A DNA stretch of 36,298 nucleotides from Bernardetia sp. (GCF_020630935.1 NZ_JAHDIG010000002.1:119618-155915), one strand, 5' to 3'. Shown: positions 1 to 8,986, numbered from the stretch's first letter. The notes: generated from the sequence alone by a model not told the origin. Made by a program: numbers and translations.

Positions 1-2217
1 GAAGAATACAAACTAGATTTTATTCCATTCATTCAAGAACAAATAAATAAGAATCCATCTCAAAAAATTTGGTGCAATGAGAGTCAGATTTTAAAATCAT
101 TAGAAATATATCAAGAAGCATTTAAAAAAAATACACTTTTTGGCACATTTGATGAATTTTCTGATTTGCTTTTGGCTTTTTCTTCGCAAAATGAAACGTC
201 TAATTTTGCTATTCAAAACAAGAAACCTATTTCACAAGTCGGAATTTTTGGAATTTCAGATAATTCAGAGCTTTTACAGAAGATAGAAAACTCATTTTTT
301 GATTTAATCATTTTAGATACAAACCATCAAAATTTTCATTCTAGTAATGAAGTTTCATTTTTTCAATCGCTTTCTAAGAAAGATAAACAGCTTTTCTTAT
401 CTATTCAAACAGCATTTAAGCAGCTTTCTAAAAGTGGAATTTTGTTTGTTTTGCTTGATACAAAACAGAAAGATTTTATAGAAAAAAAATCGCTCCATTC
501 GATGCGTCGTTTGTTGGAAGGTTGGTTCGAACGCATAGAAATTTATGAAAATAATGGAGGCTTAGGAATATTTTTCCATAAAAAAACAGAGTTACAACAA
601 GGTGTTTTCTATACTTTATTGAACCAGAATTCAATTCATGTCCAAAATGATTTTGTAGCTAATACGTGGAAGCCAAAGCCAGTTTTGTCAGATTATCAAA
701 AACTAATGGCTGCTAGTTCTATTTTTAAGGTTCATTATAGAGCTATTCCTATACAAAAGATAGAAAATTTTATCGAACTAAATTCAAAAAAAGAAAATAA
801 TCTGATTTTCAAAGTAAAGAATTTTATTCAAAATCATAACTATCAAGTTGTAGTATCAGAAGAAAAAGCCAAGGATAAGTTAGAAAAGAAAAAAAATATC
901 TTAGCTTCCAAACTAGCAGAAAACACGCTATTTGAAAAAGATATTGTCAAAATTATTGAGCAAAAAATACAGCAAACGACAGATAAAAAACAAGCTAGTC
1001 AAGATACAAAGAAAGAATTATTATACTTCAATGAGAAAAATAGTATAGAAACACAGGTTTCAGTATTTGAATATGGAAAGTGGTATTATGAAAAGTCTAT
1101 TTTCGAAGAGTCGTATGATTTAGACAAACTGTTTCCAAACAGAAAACAAGGCGAAAATATTTTGATTTTTTGGGCAAATACAGGGAATGGAGGTGAAGTT
1201 TGGGCAACTGATAAGCCTGTTCCTTCTAGTTTTTTGAATGAAATTTTGCCAAATGCTTATATTTTCCCTTTTTATATATATGACGAATTTGAAGGAAGGA
1301 AAAGAAAGCTAGTCAATTTTTCGAAGAAAACACTATCTAAATTTAGAAGAAGTTATGCAGCAGTCTTTGAGAAGCGAACAGAAAACATAGAAAAAGCTAT
1401 TCAAACACTGTTTGATTTATCAGATTTTGAATTTTTACAGGTTCATCAAGAATTAGCTTTTGAATTACAGGCTTTATCTAGCGTTTTAGATGAGGATGAG
1501 AGCAAAATAGTAAATGAAGTAAAACAAAATTTACATCAGCCCCAAATAATTACATACACACAATTAGAACAAATCAGTAAGACAGTTGAAGAAGTAAAAC
1601 GGACTTTTGAAAGACTGGAAAATAAAGCCACACGAAATAAGGAAAGCCATCAAACACTAAAAAAATATTTTGAGAATGCTGAAAAAGCTATAGAACAGAT
1701 AGAAGGCTATTGGCAGAAACTAGAGCTAGAAGAAACAGAAAGTTTTGTTATTCCGACAGAGCAAAATATGACAACTCGCCTTGTGTTGGGATATATTTTT
1801 GCTGTTTGGCAGCGAGATATGTTTAGGAAAAAATACAAAGACGATTTGAAAAGTGAAACTCCACGTATTCCTGTTTATAAAGATTTTCATCATTTTGCTA
1901 ATCAAGGAGAGTTTTTACTACAAAGATTTTTAAAGCAGCAAAAAAACAAGGTTGAATTTGAGGTAGTGGAAGTTTTCGAAGAGAACAACTCTAAAAAAAC
2001 AAATAAGAAGTCAAAAAACTGGTTTGTAAAGGAAAATAAAATTTGGTATGACAGCACAACATTCCTACAACCTACATCAGAACTCAACTTTGATACATTA
2101 AGAGCTTTTAGAGTAGATAAAAAATCATTTTTTGAACTAATTTTGGCTTACTTGAAAAAAAATAAAGTAGATTTGCAGGAAGGAAAACAGATTTTAGAGA
2201 ATGCTCTTTTCTTTTAA
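1..2217 (+). CDS. Type ISP-like restriction/N6-methylase family protein, 5' end outside window
   Basis: The reading frame is open from base 1 with no stop, so the TTG at 166 is not a credible start and about 738 C-terminal residues are visible. I recognise the type ISP (LlaGI/LlaBIII-like) or large N6-adenine methylase architecture from two stretches. One resembles the methylase core, with FDLIILDTN near base 300 followed by a 'LSKSGILFVLLD' strand and 'HSMRRLLEGWFERIEIYENNGG'. The other resembles the C-terminal specificity region, with 'NAYIFPFYIYDE' near 1250 and 'KYKDDLKSETPRIPVYKDF' near 1830. Where active enzymes have the catalytic motif IV (N/D)PP(Y/F), this protein reads LDTN, so methyl transfer is doubtful. 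A helicase or nuclease N-terminus could lie upstream but cannot be seen. Its stop overlaps the stop of the opposing NAD kinase gene. Family assignment is by remembered motifs, not a search. Confidence 0.6.
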   Translation, partial: EEYKLDFIPFIQEQINKNPSQKIWCNESQILKSLEIYQEAFKKNTLFGTFDEFSDLLLAFSSQNETSNFAIQNKKPISQVGIFGISDNSELLQKIENSFFDLIILDTNHQNFHSSNEVSFFQSLSKKDKQLFLSIQTAFKQLSKSGILFVLLDTKQKDFIEKKSLHSMRRLLEGWFERIEIYENNGGLGIFFHKKTELQQGVFYTLLNQNSIHVQNDFVANTWKPKPVLSDYQKLMAASSIFKVHYRAIPIQKIENFIELNSKKENNLIFKVKNFIQNHNYQVVVSEEKAKDKLEKKKNILASKLAENTLFEKDIVKIIEQKIQQTTDKKQASQDTKKELLYFNEKNSIETQVSVFEYGKWYYEKSIFEESYDLDKLFPNRKQGENILIFWANTGNGGEVWATDKPVPSSFLNEILPNAYIFPFYIYDEFEGRKRKLVNFSKKTLSKFRRSYAAVFEKRTENIEKAIQTLFDLSDFEFLQVHQELAFELQALSSVLDEDESKIVNEVKQNLHQPQIITYTQLEQISKTVEEVKRTFERLENKATRNKESHQTLKKYFENAEKAIEQIEGYWQKLELEETESFVIPTEQNMTTRLVLGYIFAVWQRDMFRKKYKDDLKSETPRIPVYKDFHHFANQGEFLLQRFLKQQKNKVEFEVVEVFEENNSKKTNKKSKNWFVKENKIWYDSTTFLQPTSELNFDTLRAFRVDKKSFFELILAYLKKNKVDLQEGKQILENALFF

Positions 2218-3107
2218 TAACGATTCAGATAGTTTCGAATGTCATTGCCCCAGTTGAGTTTTTCACGAAGTGTTTTGAGAAAACTATCTCCATCTAAGCG
2301 AACCATTTTGCAAGTATAATTACATTTCCTAACAGCAAGTTGAACATTGCTATCTACCTTACGAGAACGAGAATCTAAAGAGACTAAAAAGTTTTTGCTA
2401 CGTCCTTCAATTTCAAAAGCAATCACACTTTCTGTCGGAACAATCAGAGGGCGCACATTCAAATTATGAGGGCTTACAGGAGAAATAATAAAGTTATTAG
2501 ACTGTGGAACTACCACAGGACCACCAACACTTAGAGAGTAGCCTGTTGAGCCTGTCGGAGTAGCTACAATAAGCCCATCTGCCCAATAAGAGTTCAAATA
2601 TTCACCATCAATGTACGTATGAACCACAATCATAGAAGATGAATCTCGTTTCATAATGGCAAATTCATTGAGGGCAATGTTTACACCTTTAAATAAATCT
2701 CGGTCAGCTTCTAGTTCTAGCAAAATGCGCTCGTCTAGCTCATAATGTCCAGCCATTAGGCTTTCTATTGCGCTATGAATTTGTTCTTTTGAAGTCGTTG
2801 CCAAAAAGCCCAAACGCCCTGTGTTGATACCCAAAATTGGAACATTTTGATGCTGTACAATAGTAGCTGATTCTAAAAAAGTACCATCTCCACCCACAGA
2901 GAGCATTAAATCCACACCTATAAGATGATGGGGGGCAGAAAAAACTCCTACAATATTGGGACGAAAATTAATAGAATGAAGAAGCCTATCAAAGTCTTTT
3001 GAAATAATAATTTCTACTCCATAATTTTCTAATTCTGTAAAAATCTGTTTGATAAAAAACAGTTTACTCTCTGCAATATCTTTACTGTGTATGGCTACTT
3101 TTTTCAA
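2214..3107 (-). CDS. nadK: NAD kinase
   Basis: Phosphorylates NAD+ to NADP+ using ATP, the only de novo source of NADP(H), in the cytoplasm. The 297-residue protein has the usual family length. The family signature GGDGTFL lies at residues 72-78 with its catalytic Asp74, followed by the 'INTGRLGFLA' motif and a C-terminal 'ADGLIVATPTGSTGYSLS' NAD-binding segment. The ATG at 3107 gives a good N-terminus (MKKVAIHSK). The stop codon overlaps that of the convergent methylase-like gene by two bases, so there is no room for a terminator between them. The gene may be read from the same strand as the HlyD-like gene upstream, but a 194-bp gap holding an inverted-repeat element separates the two. Confidence 0.95.
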   Translation of the reverse strand: MKKVAIHSKDIAESKLFFIKQIFTELENYGVEIIISKDFDRLLHSINFRPNIVGVFSAPHHLIGVDLMLSVGGDGTFLESATIVQHQNVPILGINTGRLGFLATTSKEQIHSAIESLMAGHYELDERILLELEADRDLFKGVNIALNEFAIMKRDSSSMIVVHTYIDGEYLNSYWADGLIVATPTGSTGYSLSVGGPVVVPQSNNFIISPVSPHNLNVRPLIVPTESVIAFEIEGRSKNFLVSLDSRSRKVDSNVQLAVRKCNYTCKMVRLDGDSFLKTLREKLNWGNDIRNYLNRY

Positions 3108-3230
3108 AATGAAACGGAATAAAGCGAAAATGAATGAAACGAACAGTTAAGATTCTAAATTAGCATTAAATAAACTGGTTTACAAAACTTTCATCAGTAG
3201 TTTTTATAATTGTCCATTTATAAATTATCA

Positions 3231-3291
3231 ACTGAACTTACACAACGTGCTGCTCTGTGTGGTACAGGAGACTAATCTGCGTAAGTCCAGT
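3231..3291. repeat. 61-bp inverted-repeat (MITE-like) element
   Basis: The ends ACTGAACTTACACA (3231-3244) and the reverse complement of 3278-3291, ACTGGACTTACGCA, form 14-bp terminal inverted repeats with two mismatches. TATCA occurs immediately outside both ends (3226-3230 and 3292-3296), as a 5-bp target duplication would. The internal 33 bases have no coding capacity. It sits 10 bp after the HlyD-like stop and may also act as a terminator hairpin. Only one copy was noticed in this window, so mobility is inferred from structure. Confidence 0.5.
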
Positions 3292-3301
3292 TATCAATTA
3301 C

Positions 3302-4474
3302 TTATTGTGGTTTCTTGATTTTATCATTTACATTCAAACCTTTTACAACTTCTATATTTATTCCATCGGAAAGCCCAAGAGTAAGATAGCGTTTTTCAAA
3401 GACATTATCACCTGTCTGTACTTCTACATACATAGCATCAGTTTCCTGATTAGAATTTGAACCTTTATTTTCTGTTTGAGTAGAATCTTTTGAAGTTTCT
3501 TTAGTTTCGTTATTTTTTTGTGTTTCGACTTTTTTATTAGAAGATTGTAACCACGCCTCTTCAATTACTATTACGCCATCTTTTCTTTCCAAAACAATAT
3601 CTGCATTGGCACTATAGCCAGCACGAATAAACTGGTTTTCTTTGAGCTGAACATCTGCTTTGATTGGAAATTTAATTGCTCCTTCTTCTTCTATACCTTT
3701 TGGTGCAATAAAATCTAGTTCTGCATCAAACTTCTCATTGTCTATTGCTCCAATCGTCAAGACTAAGTCCATTCCTTTTTTGAGTTTTCCTACTTCAGCC
3801 TCATCTACCATACCTTCAAAAATCATATTGTTTAAGTCTGCAATCGTTGCAATCGTCGTTCCCTCATTAAATGTGTTGCTTTCAATAACATTTGCTCCTT
3901 CTTTTACTGGAACATCCAAAATAACTCCACTTGTAGTGGCTTTTACAAGGGTAAGCGTACTAGACGAACGGCTAGAAGTTCCTTCACGAACAATAATTAG
4001 ACTTTCTGCTGCTGCACTCACTTGGTTTTTTGCCAAATCATAATCATCTTTTGCCAGCATATACTCACGCTCTGCAATAACACCATCGTCAAAAAGCTGC
4101 TTTTGACGTTTCATTTCACGCTCACGCATTTCTAATGTTATCTTTGCTTGTTCTAAATTGTTTTGGACATTTGTGAGGTTGGTCATGTTAGGAATGACTT
4201 TTATTTTGGCAATTACATCTCCTACTTTTACTTCTTGACCTGCTTCAAAGAAAATTTTGTCTATAATCCCTGAAACAGCAGGCTTTACAGCCACTTCTTT
4301 CAAGGGAACAATAGAACCTGTAGCAACTGTTTTTTTAATGATAGAATCTTTTCTTGGCGAAACTAATTCAATGTTTTCTTCTACTTCTTCATTCTGATTT
4401 AGAAAGTAATATACTACAAAAGCACCCATACCGATTAGTATAAGAACAAACAAAACAAGAAAAATTTTTTTCAT
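3302..4474 (-). CDS. HlyD/MacA-type periplasmic adaptor (membrane fusion) subunit
   Basis: Periplasmic adaptor that links an inner-membrane ABC or RND exporter to a TolC-like channel. The 390-residue protein has one N-terminal membrane anchor (residues ~4-25, 'IFLVLFVLILIGMGAFVVYYF'), a biotinyl-lipoyl-like half ('VAVKPAVSGIIDKIFFEAGQEVKVGDVIAKI'), a helical hairpin rich in Glu, Lys and Arg (~100-165), a second lipoyl half, then beta-barrel and membrane-proximal domains. A low-complexity insert rich in Lys, Asn, Thr and Ser (~320-350) lies in the C-terminal part. Such genes usually sit directly upstream of ABC permease and ATPase genes. Here the next gene is nadK, so the adaptor is an orphan in this window. 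The ATG at 4474 is followed at once by the anchor, which supports that start. Confidence 0.9.
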   Translation of the reverse strand: MKKIFLVLFVLILIGMGAFVVYYFLNQNEEVEENIELVSPRKDSIIKKTVATGSIVPLKEVAVKPAVSGIIDKIFFEAGQEVKVGDVIAKIKVIPNMTNLTNVQNNLEQAKITLEMREREMKRQKQLFDDGVIAEREYMLAKDDYDLAKNQVSAAAESLIIVREGTSSRSSSTLTLVKATTSGVILDVPVKEGANVIESNTFNEGTTIATIADLNNMIFEGMVDEAEVGKLKKGMDLVLTIGAIDNEKFDAELDFIAPKGIEEEGAIKFPIKADVQLKENQFIRAGYSANADIVLERKDGVIVIEEAWLQSSNKKVETQKNNETKETSKDSTQTENKGSNSNQETDAMYVEVQTGDNVFEKRYLTLGLSDGINIEVVKGLNVNDKIKKPQ

Positions 4475-4896
4475 AATAAGGTAAATAGATTGTAGAAAGT
4501 GACGTGCAGTTTCCTAAATGTTTAAAAAATAACAACATGTTTAGGGAGCTAATTTACGTAAAACTTCATCTTATACAAGAAAATAAGACTGCTAAAAGGC
4601 GTTAAAAATTAAATACCCTAGACTTAGCAAAAAACAATTTATTGATTGAACATAAATATATTTTTTACGGTTAGGCATGTCATTAGCTTTATATAAGAAA
4701 TTCTTTTTATTGGCACTATTTTAGCAAATCTTTGCATTAAGAGTAGAAGTTTAAAATTATTTGTTCTACTTACACACAATATACAGCCTTACTTAGAGCT
4801 TATAAATTATACCTTTGTAATGTCATTGTATTAGAAACAAACTCAAAATAATTATACAAACTATTCTATTTTAAAAAGCTGCTAAATTTTTACATT
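4475..4896. other. 422-bp divergent intergenic region
   Basis: It separates the HlyD-like gene (minus) from the DUF4783 gene (plus). It holds a Bacteroidota-type promoter for the plus gene at 4789-4817. No ORF longer than about 25 codons, RNA gene or strong hairpin was seen. No TAnnTTTG match was found for the minus gene. Confidence 0.6.
4789..4817 (+). promoter_or_regulatory. Candidate promoter for the DUF4783 gene
   Basis: TACCTTTG at 4810-4817 fits the Bacteroidota -7 consensus TAnnTTTG. A TTA (rather than TTG) lies 18 bases upstream at 4789-4791. The predicted transcript would carry a leader of about 70 nt before the ATG at 4897. Confidence 0.5.
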
Positions 4897-5310
4897 ATGA
4901 AACCATTATTTTTTCTTTGGATAACCTTCGGACTGGTTTGGGGAATCTTTTCTACCTCTCCTACTTTTGCTCAAACGGAAGACGAAGTAATAAATACAGC
5001 CAAAACAGCTATTGGAGCAGCTTCTACAAAAGAACTTGTCAAACTTTGTCATGATGCTATCGAAATCGGACTTAGCGACCAAAAGGCAACCTATAGCCAA
5101 TCGCAAGCCGAATTTGTTTTGAAAGATTTCTTTACAAAAAATCCAGCTAAGAGTTTTGAATATATTCATAAAGGAGCTTCAAAAGAAGGTCTAAAATACG
5201 TAATTGGAAAATATGTAGCTACCAATGGAAATACATTCAGAGTATATATTTTAGTAAAATCGACAGATAATGGATTCAGATTAGATACATTAGATTTTAG
5301 TAGAGAATAA
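4897..5310 (+). CDS. DUF4783 exported protein
   Basis: A 137-residue protein with a signal peptide (residues 1-25, ending TFAQ). The mature part resembles DUF4783, a small Bacteroidota family of NTF2/SnoaL-like appearance. The most typical stretch is 'QAEFVLKDFFTKNPAKSFEYIHKG', followed by 'EGLKYVIGKYVATNG' and a terminal 'DTLDFSRE'. Its molecular role is unknown, and export to the periplasm is the only firm inference. It is a single-gene unit, with a promoter 80 bp upstream and a strong intrinsic terminator at 5377-5411. Confidence 0.8.
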   Translation: MKPLFFLWITFGLVWGIFSTSPTFAQTEDEVINTAKTAIGAASTKELVKLCHDAIEIGLSDQKATYSQSQAEFVLKDFFTKNPAKSFEYIHKGASKEGLKYVIGKYVATNGNTFRVYILVKSTDNGFRLDTLDFSRE

Positions 5311-5376
5311 AAAAATAAATCTTTGTCAGACTGCCCCCTCTCAATAAGATTTTTTTACTAATTTTGACGTGAGTTT

Positions 5377-5411
5377 AAACCCTAAGGTCTTTAAAAACTT
5401 TAGGGTTTTTC
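5377..5411 (+). terminator. Intrinsic terminator after the DUF4783 gene
   Basis: A 9-bp perfect stem, AAACCCTAA (5377-5385) with TTAGGGTTT (5400-5408), is followed by further T residues. It lies 67 bp after the stop and 30 bp before the next gene. Confidence 0.85.
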
Positions 5412-5441
5412 AATGTTATAAAAAAACTAAGTTCCTTCAAA

Positions 5442-7157
5442 ATGGCAAAGAAGAAGAAATCTAAAGCAAAAACGAAAGTAGTCTCTAACCCTACACTACA
5501 AAAAAATAGTTCTTCAAAAGTTTCTACACCAATACAAAAAAAAGAAGAATCAGAGGCACAAGACCCTAACCTTCTTTTTTCTCCTATTTCTACAAAACTA
5601 GCTCTTATCTTAACGCTTGTTGCTGCCTGTTTGTATTTTGCTTTTTCCTTTGTTTCAGAAGGATTTTATCAGCAAGATGAAGCTGTGCATTATGTTTCGA
5701 TGAAACGTTTTTGGTTTAATCCAAATAGAATTTTGAGCAACTGGGAAAAACCAGGTTTTAAGCTCGTCTATGCGCTGCCTTCGCTTTTGGGAGTTCATTT
5801 TGTTACATTTTTTAACTGTCTTTTAGCTGCCTTTTCTGGTTTTTTTGCCTTCAAATTAGCCCAAAAAATAGATGTCAAAATTCCAGCACTAGCTTTAGTT
5901 TTTCTTCTGACACAACCTTTTTGGATTGGACTTTCGTTTCGCAATTATTCTGAACTTTTGGCTGCCTTCCTTCTGATTTTGGCTGTTTATCTAAATGAAG
6001 ACAAAAAATATGCTTTTGCTGCATTAGCTGCTTCGTATATTGTCTTTATAAGACAAGAGTTTTATCCGTTTTTAGCTCTTTATTTTTTCTTTTTGCTCTA
6101 TAAAAAACAGTGGCTTCCAGCACTCTTGACAGGTGTTTTTCCACTCGTTCATAATTTTTGGGGCTTTGCCATCACAGGTGATTTTTTGTATCTACTCAAC
6201 CAAGTCTTGAAAACGAGTAGCGAAATAGGTGACCAATATCCACGACAGGGCTTTGAACATTATTTCTTGATGTCTGCTACGGTCTATGGAGGAATTATTA
6301 TTACTCTCATTGTAGGTTATTTTACACTAAAAGCCTTTCAAAAGAAAATTCCACATATTACAGTTGCCATTCTTCCAACACTTTATTTTTTGATGTACTG
6401 CATTTTTAATATTCAGTCTGTTCCGATTGGTCCTGCAACGGCTGGAAACTTACGTTATCTGATTATTGTTGCACCACTTTTTAGTGTAATGGCTGCGCTT
6501 ACTGTGGAAGAATACAGAAATACAAAAGAGGCTTGGAAAGTAGTTTATGTGCTTGTTCCTATGGCTGCTTTGGTAGGAATTTATATGACCTATCCAGACA
6601 ATCAGATTATGCTTTTAGATGAAGATTATGCTGCACGAATGGCACAGGCTGGGCGAGCATTTGAGGTAGAGCGTTATTTTGCGCCTCTGATTGCTGTTTT
6701 AGGAACGATTGTTTTGCTTATTGTTGGGCTTTCTTTCTCACAAGCTAGAATTGCTTTTGCTGTCTTTGCAATTTTTATGGCACTCATTACACTCAAACCC
6801 AAGCTACTCTCAGAGGAAGACTCCAGTGTAAAGAGTATGGCAAAATGGTATGAGAATTTTACTAATCAATACGGAAAAACTCCTATTTTGGTAAATCATC
6901 AACTTTTTTATTATTATTTAGATGAAATTCCAGAGAGTTTTGAAATTATGCCAAAATCAATAGATTCTACCACAGTTGCAGAGCTTCCACAAGGTGGACT
7001 GATTTTTTGGGATTCGCATTATTCGTATCGTCCAGAGCAGAATAAAGCTATGCTTAATTATAAACATTTCTTAGAAAATCCTCAAAAATTTGATAAAATA
7101 CATGAGTTTTGGGCTTCTGACAGAACGTTTGTAGGGTTTGTGTTTAGGAAGAGGTAG
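5442..7157 (+). CDS. GT-C-like polytopic membrane glycosyltransferase
   Basis: A 571-residue integral membrane protein. The first ~45 residues are cytoplasmic, very rich in Lys and Ser, and low in complexity. About ten or more hydrophobic segments follow from residue ~52 to 460, then a soluble C-terminal tail of ~110 residues. In the first extracytoplasmic loop, FYQQDEAVHY places Asp79-Glu80 where GT-C fold enzymes (ArnT, PMT, GT39/GT83) carry the acidic catalytic residues for polyprenyl-phosphate sugar donors. A later hydrophobic block contains 'GPATAGNLRYLIIVAPLF', reminiscent of the related mannosyltransferases. Donor and acceptor cannot be named. The gene stands between a terminator and a convergent hydrolase gene. 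Confidence 0.65.
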   Translation: MAKKKKSKAKTKVVSNPTLQKNSSSKVSTPIQKKEESEAQDPNLLFSPISTKLALILTLVAACLYFAFSFVSEGFYQQDEAVHYVSMKRFWFNPNRILSNWEKPGFKLVYALPSLLGVHFVTFFNCLLAAFSGFFAFKLAQKIDVKIPALALVFLLTQPFWIGLSFRNYSELLAAFLLILAVYLNEDKKYAFAALAASYIVFIRQEFYPFLALYFFFLLYKKQWLPALLTGVFPLVHNFWGFAITGDFLYLLNQVLKTSSEIGDQYPRQGFEHYFLMSATVYGGIIITLIVGYFTLKAFQKKIPHITVAILPTLYFLMYCIFNIQSVPIGPATAGNLRYLIIVAPLFSVMAALTVEEYRNTKEAWKVVYVLVPMAALVGIYMTYPDNQIMLLDEDYAARMAQAGRAFEVERYFAPLIAVLGTIVLLIVGLSFSQARIAFAVFAIFMALITLKPKLLSEEDSSVKSMAKWYENFTNQYGKTPILVNHQLFYYYLDEIPESFEIMPKSIDSTTVAELPQGGLIFWDSHYSYRPEQNKAMLNYKHFLENPQKFDKIHEFWASDRTFVGFVFRKR

Positions 7158-7189
7158 GTTAAATTGATAATTTTGTATAATTATTTAGT

Positions 7190-7987
7190 TCAATTTAATA
7201 ACGTATTTATAGCTTCAATATACCTTTGAGTAAACAAAACAGGATAAGCAATATGTTTTCCGTCATAAATCAAAGACTGATTTGGAGCTTTGCAGTTTTG
7301 TTTTACGATTTGATAATGATGAAAAGGAACTACTTTATCCGTTTTGGAATGGATAAACAAAACTTTAACTTGTTCTAAGTATTGTATATCTTCTTTTGCG
7401 CTGTATGGAAGCCTAAGACTGTTTTTTACAAAACTATGTTGATTTTTGGGAACAAAGGAAAGTGCAATATCTGATAAAGAACTAATGCCACTATCCAAAA
7501 TAAGTGCTGAAATTTTACCTTCGTATTTTCTAGCCAAATAAGTGGCAATCTGACTTCCCATTGATACAGCACAAATAATGATAGGCTTACTCACAACTTT
7601 TTTATGAGTAATAGCAAAATCAAAAAACAGTTTTCCATCTGATAAAATATTCAAATGAGTAGGCTTACCAGTAGATTTTCCATAGCCTCTAAAATCTACC
7701 ATAAAAACTTGAAAGCCACTCTCTAAAAGTGGCTCTACGTATTTTATATAACTAGAAACATTACCACCATTTCCATGAAAATACAAAATGGTGGCTTTTG
7801 CTTTTTGCTGTGTTGGATAAAGCAAATAAGAAGTTATAGTGTCTTGTTCTACTTTATGAATGAAAGAGTCGTAATTTATAGCATCAAAATCTGTCCAGTT
7901 GTTACTTGGAAAATAAAATTTCTCATCAAACTGTGCATATAGTGTTAGATGAATAACTAGAAAAAATGGAACAAGCAGAAGTTTCAT
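7190..7987 (-). CDS. Exported alpha/beta hydrolase
   Basis: A 265-residue serine hydrolase with an N-terminal signal peptide (1-18, ending LYAQ). It shows the oxyanion-hole motif HGNGG (71-75), followed by 'VDFRGYGKSTGKP', typical of the BEM46/YfhR-like branch. The nucleophile is probably Ser142, but its elbow reads AVSMG rather than GxSxG. Asp217 ('SKTDKVVPF') and His245 ('GKHIA') complete the triad. The substrate is unknown; an esterase or peptidase acting in the periplasm or on the cell surface is likely. Its start lies 15 bp after the stop of the upstream gene (8003-8824), so the two are probably one transcript. Confidence 0.85.
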   Translation of the reverse strand: MKLLLVPFFLVIHLTLYAQFDEKFYFPSNNWTDFDAINYDSFIHKVEQDTITSYLLYPTQQKAKATILYFHGNGGNVSSYIKYVEPLLESGFQVFMVDFRGYGKSTGKPTHLNILSDGKLFFDFAITHKKVVSKPIIICAVSMGSQIATYLARKYEGKISALILDSGISSLSDIALSFVPKNQHSFVKNSLRLPYSAKEDIQYLEQVKVLFIHSKTDKVVPFHHYQIVKQNCKAPNQSLIYDGKHIAYPVLFTQRYIEAINTLLN

Positions 7988-8002
7988 AATTTATCATTGA
8001 AT

Positions 8003-8824
8003 CTACATCACATCCACAATTTTGGCATAGACATCGTCCCACAGAAAGGCTTTCATTTCTCCAGTATGTAATCTCAAAATAAGCAAATTGTATTTGTCTG
8101 TATGGTCGCCAATGCCTAAGCGATAGCCTGTAGCTCTTGTATGAGGATGAAGTCCAAAATCTTTACAGTTGGGAAGAACAGTACCGAGTGCTACAGAGTT
8201 AAAATCTGCTGACCTAGAACTGTAAAAAATATTCTCTTTGAGTGTATTTATAATATTGGGATTATTGAGCTTGAGAGTTTCTTTATCGTACATTTGCTCG
8301 GGGTTGGTGTTGAGTAGGTCTTTTATAGCCTCATCTGCACGTCGCTGTCTTTCTTCTTTAGCGTGTATTTCTGCTAATGCCATTCCTATTCTCAGCTGAT
8401 TCATAAGAGCTGTTTCTCCTTTTAAGTCTTCTTCTTTTGCGCCGTAAGCAGTACGCCAACGAATGTTTAATCTCAAATGACGACGTATATCTTCTAACAT
8501 TCTGAAACGCCCTTCTAATTCTTCAGGTTCAAGACTTCCTACATTGGCAGCAGTAACAGCATAAGGAGTATATTCAGATTGAAGTTGTGCTAAGTTTTTG
8601 GTAGGACGAATGAGACGACGATTAGAGTCTAATGGAGAAATTGTTGAGTCTGAAATGACGATAGCTTCGCTTAACTCAACATTCATAGTAGAATCATTTT
8701 CTTCATAGTTATCTTCTGTAATAACAATTTCTAAACTGGTAGAATCTTGCTGTGCAAAACACACAGAATTGCTTATAAAAAGCAATAGAAAACTAAAGCA
8801 AAAAAAAGTAAATAAGAATTTCAT
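8003..8824 (-). CDS. Exported protein of unknown function
   Basis: I chose the ATG at 8824 because it opens directly into a signal peptide (MKFLFTFFCFSFLLLFISNS, ending CFAQ). The upstream in-frame ATG at 8860 would add 12 polar residues in front of it. The resulting 273-residue protein has an acidic Ser/Thr/Asp/Glu-rich linker, then a helical, Arg-rich middle (~95-170, 'FRMLEDIRRHLRLNIRWRTAYG', 'EIHAKEERQRRADEAIKDLL'). The C-terminal part is more globular and ends 'LWDDVYAKIVDVM'. No family was recognised. It is the first gene of a likely two-gene operon with the hydrolase and has a good promoter at 8934-8965. Confidence 0.7.
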   Translation of the reverse strand: MKFLFTFFCFSFLLLFISNSVCFAQQDSTSLEIVITEDNYEENDSTMNVELSEAIVISDSTISPLDSNRRLIRPTKNLAQLQSEYTPYAVTAANVGSLEPEELEGRFRMLEDIRRHLRLNIRWRTAYGAKEEDLKGETALMNQLRIGMALAEIHAKEERQRRADEAIKDLLNTNPEQMYDKETLKLNNPNIINTLKENIFYSSRSADFNSVALGTVLPNCKDFGLHPHTRATGYRLGIGDHTDKYNLLILRLHTGEMKAFLWDDVYAKIVDVM

Positions 8825-8933
8825 AGTTAGATAGGATTGTTTATTTGACAAATATCTCATGTAGAAAGATAATTGTCTTGGGTAGGTGTGTTCTTTATGA
8901 AAAGAAAATAGTAAGTATTTCTTGTTTATAGCG

Positions 8934-8965
8934 CAAATTTAATGCAAACCTTTCTAATAAAGCAA
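8934..8965 (-). promoter_or_regulatory. Bacteroidota-type promoter for the 8824 operon
   Basis: On the minus strand, TTG (8965-8963), a 21-base spacer and TAAATTTG (8941-8934) match TTG-N(17-23)-TAnnTTTG. The leader to the ATG at 8824 would be about 100 nt. Confidence 0.65.
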
Positions 8966-8986
8966 TCCTATAAAGTGTTTTATTTC

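Noticed and set aside
3660-4043. Plus-strand frame of 127 codons
   Set aside because: Lies wholly inside the HlyD-like gene on the other strand, is Ser/Pro/Ile-rich and has no recognisable motif; shadow frame.
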